Shown here: positions 27,354 to 35,036 of the stretch, in pieces
Layout of the letters: each line of letters opens with the position of its first letter
Numbering within the stretch: position 1 is the stretch's first letter
Made by a program: the position numbers and the translations under genes
Notes under the pieces: model-generated
The model's database searches: none
The model's input: only the letters and a program-made list of their open reading frames with translations
Told to the model about the DNA's origin: nothing
Assembly (NCBI GenBank): GCA_016935485.1
Contig: JAFGQW010000147.1
Location: 1-36,347, forward strand
Length of the DNA: 36,347 nt
Direction: 5' to 3'
DNA from: Planctomycetota bacterium
GTDB lineage: Bacteria > Planctomycetota > JAFGQW01

Positions 27354-27809
27354 TCACGGCTCCATCGCAGCCTTGAGCTTCCCGTGAATCAGGCCGACCA
27401 GTCTCTGCGCCCGGGCCGAATTGTCCTGCGTCGGTCGCCAGCGGGCGTTCCTGGAGACCTCCGTGTAAATCGGTTCCTCGTTGCGGTCACGCCGCACGCG
27501 CACCCGAACCTTGTAGCCCTTCTCGCCCTTGTCCACCTGGATGTGCGCTTGCTCCCGGATGCCCTCGCCGGTCAGGTAGCTGAGCTCCTCATCCCAGCCG
27601 GTCACGAGCACACCCTGCGCGGAACGCTCGTACTCGATGGTCCGGAATTCGTCCATGAGGGTCAGCCGCACGGCGTCCCAGACGATGGCCAGGTCCACGT
27701 CGTACTCGGTTCCCATGTCGTGCCACTGCACGGGATCGAACAGGGACCCGCACCCGGAGGAAACCGCCAGCACCGCCGCCAGCGCCACCGTGCACAGCAT
27801 CTTGACCAT
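27354..27809 (-). CDS. Putative lipoprotein, unknown function
   Basis: MVKMLCTVALAAVLAVSSGCGSLFDPVQWHDMGTEYDVDLAIVWDAVRLTLMDEF...: signal peptide with lipobox-like SSGC; compact about 120-aa domain. Confidence 0.83.
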   Translation of the reverse strand: MVKMLCTVALAAVLAVSSGCGSLFDPVQWHDMGTEYDVDLAIVWDAVRLTLMDEFRTIEYERSAQGVLVTGWDEELSYLTGEGIREQAHIQVDKGEKGYKVRVRVRRDRNEEPIYTEVSRNARWRPTQDNSARAQRLVGLIHGKLKAAMEP

Positions 27810-27866
27810 GATCCGCTCTTCCTCACTCGAGCATGAACCACCACCCACGATCGGACCCAGGCGCTG

Positions 27867-27872
27867 ATTATA
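27867..27872 (-). promoter_or_regulatory. -10 element (TATAAT) upstream of the lipoprotein gene
   Basis: Minus strand GGCTATAATC about 60 nt upstream of the ATG at 27809; no good -35. The same 10-mer is at the 8689 promoter. Confidence 0.45.
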
Positions 27873-27997
27873 GCCGAGATGCCGCGCGAAGCATGGGCCC
27901 CGGCTCGAGGCGGCAGGGGATCGGGATCCGAGCTATCTTTCGGCGCGGCGGCTCCGGAGCGTCCGGCAGCGCTCCGGGGCTCGGAAAGGACCACCGG

Positions 27998-28933
27998 ATG
28001 TCCGACTGGCTCACCCACATGGGCTGGACGTACGGACCGGCCCGCGCGCTGGGCCGCGCCACGGTCCGACTGGCCCTGCTGGGCGCAGTGCTGCCCGACG
28101 CGGCCACTCCGGCGGTGGTGGCCGTCAACCTGGCTCACTTCCACCCGGGCGCAATCGAGTCGTACCTCCAGCCGCTCCAGGCGCCGGCGCCGACCCTGCT
28201 GCTCGCCTGCGCGATCGCACTCCTCACGGCCGCTCCCCGCCGCAGTCTGGCCGCGCTCGTGCTCGGCATGGCGCTTCACTACGCGCTGGATCTCACCCAG
28301 GTCCGCTACGGCGGCAGCGTCTACTTCCTGTATCCCCTCAGTTGGTGGTGCCCGAGCCTGGACCTCTACTGGCCCGAGAGTCCGGCCAACCTCGCGCTCC
28401 TGGCCGCCGGCGTTGTCGGCGTTGGCTGGGCGCTGGTCCACCCGGGCGCACCGATCCGCTGGCGTCGCCGGCGCGCCGGGCTCGCCGCGCTCGTCGCCGC
28501 GGCAGCCCTGGCGATGCCCGCTCTCACCCTCGAGTCCTTCGTCGCCACCAACCAGAACAACGTGGACTTTTTCGCCCGGCCCGCGGCCTACGAGGGCCGG
28601 ACGCTCCGGCTGGCGAACCTCGAGGTCGTCGCGGCGGCCGGCGCGCCGAGCCTGACGGTGCGCAAGGGAGACCATCATCTGGCCGTGCGCGCGGGTCAGT
28701 TCGAGTCCTGGGGCCGCGTGAGCGACGCGCCGCCCGCCCCGGGACAGCGCATCTCCTTTGCCGCCGCGTACCGCCACGGTGCGCTGGAGGCGAGCGACCC
28801 GGTCCACGTCCACTTCCGGCCGCTGCGCACGTGGACCTCGCTCGCCGCGCTGGCGATCCTCGCGTGCCTCCTCCGGCCCGCGCGCCGCGCCGCGCGCCCC
28901 GTGCGCGCTCAGTCGCCGGCGCACGACAGGTAG
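27998..28933 (+). CDS. Multi-pass membrane protein, possibly metal-dependent hydrolase (YdjM/DUF457)-like
   Basis: MSDWLTHMGWTYGPARALGRATVRLALLGAVLPDAA...GMALHYALDLTQVRYGG...: H/D-containing TM segments; SD-like ggaaagga upstream. Family call is tentative. Confidence 0.72.
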   Translation: MSDWLTHMGWTYGPARALGRATVRLALLGAVLPDAATPAVVAVNLAHFHPGAIESYLQPLQAPAPTLLLACAIALLTAAPRRSLAALVLGMALHYALDLTQVRYGGSVYFLYPLSWWCPSLDLYWPESPANLALLAAGVVGVGWALVHPGAPIRWRRRRAGLAALVAAAALAMPALTLESFVATNQNNVDFFARPAAYEGRTLRLANLEVVAAAGAPSLTVRKGDHHLAVRAGQFESWGRVSDAPPAPGQRISFAAAYRHGALEASDPVHVHFRPLRTWTSLAALAILACLLRPARRAARPVRAQSPAHDR

Positions 28934-30591
28934 ATGTCCAGCTCGCGCCTGCCGTCCCGGTCGTAGCTCACCACGATGTCGGCCTTGCCGTCGCCGTTGA
29001 GCTCGACGAACTCGTAATCGCTGCGCCAGACCTCCCCGGCACGGAGCTTCAGGCTCTTCAAGGGGCGCTGCCCCTCGATCTGGTCGCGGTTCAAGCTGTA
29101 GCGAAGATCGCCCATGTAATCGAGCAGCCGGTCGATGTCCCAGGTGCGCCGCTCGGCATCGAAGAGGAGGTCGCGCAGAATCCGGTTCACCACCTCGCGG
29201 TCCTCCACGCCCCCGGCCACCGCACCCGCGCCGCGGCAAGCGTACAGGTCCAGCCGCCCGTCCTCGCGGATGCCGACGTCGTAGATCCCGTTGCCGGTGA
29301 GGTCGCCGACCTTGAGGCGCCCGGCGCGCTTGCGCGCCGTGCGGGCCTTGCGCTCGAGCTCCCCCAGGTTGCCGAGCAGCTGCAGCAGCGGCGGCACCGA
29401 GAACGTGATCTCGTTGGTCCGGTCCGGCTGCCGGGACAGCGTGCGATCGCCGTGGTTGCGGTAGCACAGCGCCACGAGCTTGAGATCGATGCCCACGAGC
29501 AGTGCGGCCACCAGCCGCGCCAGGCCCGGCATGTCGAACTTGACCAGCACCAGGTCCGCGCGCCCGTCGCCGTCCACGTCGCCGGTGAGCACGGCGGCGA
29601 TGTCCTCGCCCACCTGGAGGATGCGGTCCGGGCGCGGGAATCCCCGGAATCCCTTCCCGCCGAAGAAGATCCACACCTTCCGGCCCGAGGCGATCAGGAA
29701 GTCCGCCGCCCCGTCGCCATCCAGATCGTCCTGGCTCAGGTTGACCCCGCCGAGGTCGATGCGGAGCTTGCGCTCCGCCGGCTCCGCGTCCTGCTCGAAG
29801 CGGGACAGATCGAGCACCCAGGTGGGCACTTCGGCGAAGGTCCAGTCCGCGCCTCCGCGGTAGATCTCCAGCCGCGAGCCCAGGGACGCGATGAAGTCGA
29901 GGTGGCCGTCGCCGTCCACATCCCGGCCGACCAGCTCCGGGATCTCGAGGCGCGATTCGAGCTGGCCGTCCAGCGCATCGGCCGGCGCGCTCACCACGGT
30001 CCGGATCCCCGACGGCAGCGACCGGGTGCTTGCCGCATCGAACCCGCCCCGGCCGTCGCCCGGCAGGAGCAACAAGCGCTCGCCCGACGGGTAGAGCAGG
30101 TCGGTCCGCCCGTCGCCGTCGAGGTCGCGGAGCAGGTTCACGCGGAGGACGCGCGACGGCGTCAACGTGCGCCGCAGACGGATGGCGGGGCCGTCCTCCG
30201 GCGCGACGAAGCGGCCGTCCCGGTAGCGCCACACGTGAACCCCATCCGCGCGCACCATCACCAGCTCCAGCCGGCCGTCGCCGTCGAGGTCGGCGAGATC
30301 GAAGAGGAAGCCGCCGCCCGCCTCCCGGATGGACTGCGGTGTGAGGCCCGTGGACTCGCCGGCCAGCGGCCGGTGGACCTCGAAGCCGTCCGCGCCGATC
30401 GCCAGCAGTTCCTTGCGGCCGTCCCGGTCGAGGTCCCGCCACTCCATGACAGAAGGCACCGTAGGGAGCGTCACGCTCCGCTGATCGAACCGCTGCGCAC
30501 CCGCCGGCAGGGCGAGTACCGCGCCGAGCACCAGGCACGCCAGCCGGCCCGCCGGCGCCGGGCCCCGCCTGCCCTCCGCGCGCCTCCTCAT
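28909..30591 (-). CDS. Secreted FG-GAP/VCBS repeat protein
   Basis: Signal peptide LACLVLGAVLALPAGAQ; repeated DLDRDGRKELL, DLDGDGRLELV, DLDGDGRTDLL, DVDGDGHLDFI, DLDGDGAADFL, DVDGDGRADLV, ELNGDGKADIV. ATG at 30591 overlaps the upstream gene by 4 nt. Confidence 0.9.
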   Translation of the reverse strand: MRRRAEGRRGPAPAGRLACLVLGAVLALPAGAQRFDQRSVTLPTVPSVMEWRDLDRDGRKELLAIGADGFEVHRPLAGESTGLTPQSIREAGGGFLFDLADLDGDGRLELVMVRADGVHVWRYRDGRFVAPEDGPAIRLRRTLTPSRVLRVNLLRDLDGDGRTDLLYPSGERLLLLPGDGRGGFDAASTRSLPSGIRTVVSAPADALDGQLESRLEIPELVGRDVDGDGHLDFIASLGSRLEIYRGGADWTFAEVPTWVLDLSRFEQDAEPAERKLRIDLGGVNLSQDDLDGDGAADFLIASGRKVWIFFGGKGFRGFPRPDRILQVGEDIAAVLTGDVDGDGRADLVLVKFDMPGLARLVAALLVGIDLKLVALCYRNHGDRTLSRQPDRTNEITFSVPPLLQLLGNLGELERKARTARKRAGRLKVGDLTGNGIYDVGIREDGRLDLYACRGAGAVAGGVEDREVVNRILRDLLFDAERRTWDIDRLLDYMGDLRYSLNRDQIEGQRPLKSLKLRAGEVWRSDYEFVELNGDGKADIVVSYDRDGRRELDIYLSCAGD

Positions 30592-32183
30592 CGCCCCCGC
30601 TCCTGTCCGATTCCCCAGCCGCCGAGCACGAACGCGTTCTCGTGAAGCAACAGCACCTCGCTCACGCCGTCCTGGTCCTGATCGAACACCCGGACCTGGC
30701 GCGGCACCTCGATCGGCACCGACACCGCGGGACGATCCTGGAAGGTGAACGTCCCGCCGGCGCGAAACAGCCCGCCGCTCGTCTCTGTGGACAGGTAGAT
30801 CCGCAAGCGGTCCTGCTCGTCGACCACCAGCAGATCGGCGCGCCCATCCCGGTTGAAGTCGCCGTCGAGGAGGATCATCGGCTCGATCCCGGCCGCGGCC
30901 AGCTGATCGGTCCGGAGCGACTCCGTGCGGCTGTAGTCGGGCCGCAACCCGAAGCGCGCGGCGCCGCGGTTGAGGAAGACGTGCAGCGTCACCTCGAGAG
31001 AACTCACGGCCGCCCGCCGCGCGCGCTCGAGCAGGTCGAGGCGGTAGGTCGGCACGAGCAGGTCCAGCCGGCCGTCGCCGTCCACATCGCGGAAACACGG
31101 CGCGGCGGTCAACCCCTCGAGCACGAAGATCCGCACCGGCGGACCGGTGAGCGCGGCCGCGCCGCCGGTAAACAGCAAGAGCCGGGTGCGCACGTCTCGC
31201 TCCACCGCCTGGCGGACCAGGAAGTCCAGCTTGCCGTCGCCGTCCAGGTCGGCGTGGGCGACGTTGCCGGTGCGCGCCCACCGGGGAACGAGGGAGCGCA
31301 CCTTCTCCACGTTGTGCTCCGTCGCCGCCGACTCGGGCCAGACGCCGCCGGGCGCCTGCGGCCAGACGCGCAACCAGTCCCCCTCGAGCAGCAGCAGATC
31401 CGGTCGCCCGTCGCCGTCCTCGTCGGCGATCACGGGAGCCGACATGCGCCGGACCGTCGCCACCATCAGGTCGCCCGCCGGACTGGAGGCCTCGCTGCGG
31501 CGGCCACCGTACCGCTCGCCGCCGAAGCCGATGGAGAGATTCAGGCGGCGGTCCGCCACGCGCGCGTGGCCGCGGTTGATGTAGGCGTGGAGCGGACCGC
31601 ACCGGGCGAATTCGGACTGGCCGCCGGCCGGCCGCGCCTGGTGGCGCATCACGAAGCCGTCCCAGCCGGGCACGCACACATCCTCGAGGCCGTCGCCGTC
31701 GAGGTCGCGCACGTGCGGCCAGAAGGGCGCGTCGTTGGGATCGGCGAACGCGAAGAAGAGCGGCTCCGCGAAGAGGCGGCGGTAGCGCTGCGACTCGGCG
31801 GGCTCGAAGGGCCGGTAGACGAAGACCGAGCCCGGCGTGAACAGCACGAGCTCGACCCCCGGGGCCGCGTCCAGATCGCCCAGCCCCACGAGCACGACGT
31901 CGGACTTGAGCCGCAGCCGGTGGGCGGGCGCCTCCTCGAAGCCGCCGTCCCGGCGCCCGCGGTAGAGCCCCATCTCGCGCCGGCCGTCGGTGACGGCCAG
32001 GTACACCAGGTCCAGTCTCCCGTCGCCGTCCAGGTCGCGAAGCTCCACCCAGCGCAGGCTGCCCGGCACGTCGCGGCGCTCCAGGGTGAACTCCCGCAGG
32101 GAGCCGTCGCCGCGGGGGGCGGCGAGAGCCGCGGCAGCGAGGAGGAGCCCGACCAAGGGGGCGCGTAGGAGGCAGGTCATCAT
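30588..32183 (-). CDS. Secreted FG-GAP/VCBS repeat protein
   Basis: MMTCLLRAPLVGLLLAAAALAAP signal peptide; [77 protein letters not shown]. Confidence 0.9.
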   Translation of the reverse strand: MMTCLLRAPLVGLLLAAAALAAPRGDGSLREFTLERRDVPGSLRWVELRDLDGDGRLDLVYLAVTDGRREMGLYRGRRDGGFEEAPAHRLRLKSDVVLVGLGDLDAAPGVELVLFTPGSVFVYRPFEPAESQRYRRLFAEPLFFAFADPNDAPFWPHVRDLDGDGLEDVCVPGWDGFVMRHQARPAGGQSEFARCGPLHAYINRGHARVADRRLNLSIGFGGERYGGRRSEASSPAGDLMVATVRRMSAPVIADEDGDGRPDLLLLEGDWLRVWPQAPGGVWPESAATEHNVEKVRSLVPRWARTGNVAHADLDGDGKLDFLVRQAVERDVRTRLLLFTGGAAALTGPPVRIFVLEGLTAAPCFRDVDGDGRLDLLVPTYRLDLLERARRAAVSSLEVTLHVFLNRGAARFGLRPDYSRTESLRTDQLAAAGIEPMILLDGDFNRDGRADLLVVDEQDRLRIYLSTETSGGLFRAGGTFTFQDRPAVSVPIEVPRQVRVFDQDQDGVSEVLLLHENAFVLGGWGIGQERGR

Positions 32184-32193
32184 GGAGCCCGGG

Positions 32194-33114
32194 TCACGGT
32201 TCGAGCGGCGCGGGAAAGACCGCAAGCTCTTCGAGCGACTGCGCCTCCCCCGTCGTCCACGAGATCACCCAGAACAGGGTGGTGGTGCGCCGGCCGGCTT
32301 TCCACTCGGTCTGAAAAACGTCGAGGAGCACGCCCCAGGAGCTCGCCTCGGGCGCCGGGGAGCGGTAGTTGAACAGCACCGGGACGAAGACCCGCTCGGT
32401 GCGCCGCGCGCGCCGCGAGGCGACGGTCAGGATGGCCAGCCGGCGGCCCTCCCGCACAATGTCCAGCCGGACCGGATCGCCGGGTTCCTTGCGCCGGATC
32501 CGCCGCAGCAGCTCGCGCGGATCGTGGAGCGGTTGTCCATCCATCCGGTGCAGGATGTCGCCGGGACGAAGCCCGTCGCGCCGCCACGGGCTGTTGCCCC
32601 AGAAGTCCACCAGCTCCACGCCCTCGTTGGGCGGCAGGCCCGCCGCGCGCGCCGCTTCGCGCCCGAGCGTCCGCACCTGGATGCCGACGCGTTCGGTCTC
32701 GGCGAGGCCGCGCACTGCGGGCGGGGGCGGGGGGCGCAAGCGCGGCAACGGCACCACGACCAGCCGCAGGACCACCTGCCCGCGCAGGATCTCGACCTCG
32801 ACGGGTGCGCCCGGCACGAGCGCCGCCACCGCCGCCTCGAACTGCCCGGGCCACTGGTAGGACCGGCCAGCGAGCTTCACGATGACGTCGCCGGAACGGA
32901 TGCCCGCCGCTTGCGCCGGGGAGTTCTCCACCACCGCCTCCACCTTGAGCCCCACGTGCTCGCCAATGTCCTCCAGCGCCGCCGCATTCTCCACCACCTC
33001 GACGCCGAGGTAGCCATCGCCCGCCGCCACCGGTGCCGGCTCCTGCGCCACCGCTCCCGTCAAACCGATCGCCGCTGCCACCGCGAACCGGGCCGCCCGT
33101 CCGAGCCGGATCAT
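32194..33114 (-). CDS. Secreted or periplasmic double-PDZ-domain protein
   Basis: Signal peptide; two PDZ-like segments: YLGVEVVENAA...VEAVVENSPAQAAGIRSGDVIVKLAG and GVELVDFWGNSPWRRDGLRPGDILHRMDGQPLHDPRELL. No trypsin-like protease domain seen. Confidence 0.85.
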   Translation of the reverse strand: MIRLGRAARFAVAAAIGLTGAVAQEPAPVAAGDGYLGVEVVENAAALEDIGEHVGLKVEAVVENSPAQAAGIRSGDVIVKLAGRSYQWPGQFEAAVAALVPGAPVEVEILRGQVVLRLVVVPLPRLRPPPPPAVRGLAETERVGIQVRTLGREAARAAGLPPNEGVELVDFWGNSPWRRDGLRPGDILHRMDGQPLHDPRELLRRIRRKEPGDPVRLDIVREGRRLAILTVASRRARRTERVFVPVLFNYRSPAPEASSWGVLLDVFQTEWKAGRRTTTLFWVISWTTGEAQSLEELAVFPAPLEP

Positions 33115-33974
33115 GTCAGGATTGCCTTTCTTTCGAAGAGGAGCAACGAGCCGATCAGCAGCGCGCCGGCGGTCCCCAGCGGCACCCAGACGTTCCACCA
33201 CCACAGCCCGGCCGGCCAGAACGCGTCCGTCAGGCCCTCGGAGGCCCCCTGCAACACGCGCACGTACGAGTTATCGACGATCGAGGGCAGGTAGTTGTTG
33301 AACAGGTACTGCAACGCCGGCCGGCGTTCGAGGAAGACCTTGACGATCTCGAGCCCCAGGAATGCGACCACGGCCGTGCCCGACGCAACACCCGGGTTCT
33401 CGACCAGGACCGAGACGGTGAGCCCCACGACGGCGGCGGCGGCGAGCGGCAGGACGAGCAGCGCCACGGCGCGCAGCAGGTGTCCCCACATCTCCGCCGC
33501 GTCACTGTAGATGTACGGATGGAGGGGATCGGCGTACTCGGGGTCGATGACCGCGCCGAAATCCGAGCCCGGGCAGGCGCCGGCCACCAGCGCGGCGCTC
33601 AGCGAGACCGCCAGCAACAACACCAGCGCGTACTGAAACACGGTGAGGACCTTGGCCAGGAACACTTCCGTGCGCTTCACCGGGCGCACCAGCACCATCT
33701 TCAGCGTGCCCTGGCCGGTCTCGGCCGCGACCATCAGGCCGGCGACCAGCACCAGGAAGAACCCGCCCATGGCGATGCCGTAGCGCAGCCCGATCGCGAA
33801 GAACCGGAACGCGTTGCGCGGCACGGCCGCCGCGCCCCGCAACTCGGGCACCACCTCGGCGTTCATCCACGCCGCCAGCACGGCGACCCCGACCGCGAGC
33901 CCGAGCCCCACCCACGGCAGCCGCTGCCGCCACAGCTTCGTCATCTCGGCGCGGAGGCACCACAGCAGACGCAC
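33111..33974 (-). CDS. ABC-2 type transporter permease
   Basis: 287 aa; MRLLWCLRAEMTKLWRQRLPWVGLGLAVGVAVLAAW..., about six hydrophobic segments; adjacent to an ABC ATPase; GTG start. Confidence 0.87.
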   Translation of the reverse strand: MRLLWCLRAEMTKLWRQRLPWVGLGLAVGVAVLAAWMNAEVVPELRGAAAVPRNAFRFFAIGLRYGIAMGGFFLVLVAGLMVAAETGQGTLKMVLVRPVKRTEVFLAKVLTVFQYALVLLLAVSLSAALVAGACPGSDFGAVIDPEYADPLHPYIYSDAAEMWGHLLRAVALLVLPLAAAAVVGLTVSVLVENPGVASGTAVVAFLGLEIVKVFLERRPALQYLFNNYLPSIVDNSYVRVLQGASEGLTDAFWPAGLWWWNVWVPLGTAGALLIGSLLLFERKAILT

Positions 33975-33976
33975 GC

Positions 33977-34903
33977 TCAGCCTCCCTCCCCGGCGCCGCG
34001 CGCGGCGAACCCGTCCCGGAACAGGTCCTCGAGCCGCGGCCGCCAGGGCACGAGCTCCAGGACGTCGAGGTCCGCCTCGACCAGCCAGCGCGCCAGCCGG
34101 TGCGCCTCCTCGGCGGCCACCTCCACCGCCAGCGCCCCGTCCGTGGCCGCCACCCCGGCCACGAAGGCCGCCTCCGCGAGCCGCTGCTGCGCCCGCGCGT
34201 CGTCGCGCGTGCGGATGCGGTAGCGCTGGCGGTCCGGCGGCGCGAGCAGCGCGTCGAGTCGCCCCTCGCGGACGAGCGCCCCGTCCCGGATCAGCCCGAT
34301 CCGGTTGCAGATGCGCTCGGCCTCGTCCAGCCGGTGGCTCGACAGCAGCACGGTGATCCCCTCCTCGCGGTTGAGCCGGACGAGAAGCTCGCGGACCTCG
34401 ATCACCCCGGGCGGATCCAGGCCGTTGAGCGGCTCGTCGAGCACCAGCAGGCGGGGCCGGTGGAGCAGCGCCTGGGCCAGCCCGAGCCGCTGCTTCATGC
34501 CGAGCGAGTAGGTGCGGACCCGGGCGCGCGCCGCCCGGGCGAGCCCGACGGTCTCGAGCAGCTCGTCGATCCGCGCGCGCTCCGGCGCGCCGTGGTAGCG
34601 GGCGAACAGGATCAGGTTGTCGCGCCCGGACAGATACGGATAGAACGCGTGCCCCTCCAGATGCGTGCCGACGCGCGCGAGCACCGCGAGCCGGGAGCGG
34701 TGGAGGTCCTCGCCGAAGAAGCGGATCGTGCCGCGGAGCGGTGCGACCAGGCCGAGCAAAAGGCGCATCGTGGTGGTCTTGCCCGCGCCGTTCGGGCCCA
34801 GGAAGCCGTAGATGTCGCCTTCCTCGACGCGCATGCGGAGCGCGCGGATCGCGAACGACTTGCCGTAGCGGAAGTCGAGGTCCAGGGTCTCGATGGCGCT
34901 CAT
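33977..34903 (-). CDS. ABC transporter ATP-binding protein
   Basis: Walker A GPNGAGKTTTMRLLLGL, signature YSLGMKQRLGLAQALL, Walker B LLVLDEPLNGLDPPG, H-loop SSHRL. Confidence 0.96.
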   Translation of the reverse strand: MSAIETLDLDFRYGKSFAIRALRMRVEEGDIYGFLGPNGAGKTTTMRLLLGLVAPLRGTIRFFGEDLHRSRLAVLARVGTHLEGHAFYPYLSGRDNLILFARYHGAPERARIDELLETVGLARAARARVRTYSLGMKQRLGLAQALLHRPRLLVLDEPLNGLDPPGVIEVRELLVRLNREEGITVLLSSHRLDEAERICNRIGLIRDGALVREGRLDALLAPPDRQRYRIRTRDDARAQQRLAEAAFVAGVAATDGALAVEVAAEEAHRLARWLVEADLDVLELVPWRPRLEDLFRDGFAARGAGEGG

Positions 34904-34965
34904 CTCGGACTTTGCCGCGGGCTCCTCCGGGAAACGCGGACGGCGAGCGCCGGCCGCGCCCACCC

Positions 34966-34995
34966 AGGGTACGGGCGCGGCGGCGAAGTGGTCAA
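34966..34995 (-). promoter_or_regulatory. Possible promoter for the ABC/PDZ/VCBS operon
   Basis: Minus strand TTGACC-18 bp-TACCCT in the 133-bp der/ABC gap; weak -10. Confidence 0.25.
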
Positions 34996-35036
34996 GGGCC
35001 GGTAACGGCGGCCCGCGCCGCCCGGCCGTGCGCCGG

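Noticed and set aside
27662-30538. 958-aa minus-strand ORF
   Set aside because: Alternative frame over the VCBS protein and antisense to the membrane protein; not protein-like.
28342-30645. 767-aa plus-strand ORF with repeated VAVEV / PVAVEV motifs
   Set aside because: The repetition is the antisense of the DLDGDG codon motifs in the VCBS gene, not a genuine repeat protein.
30642-32168. 508-aa plus-strand ORF
   Set aside because: Antisense shadow of the second VCBS gene.
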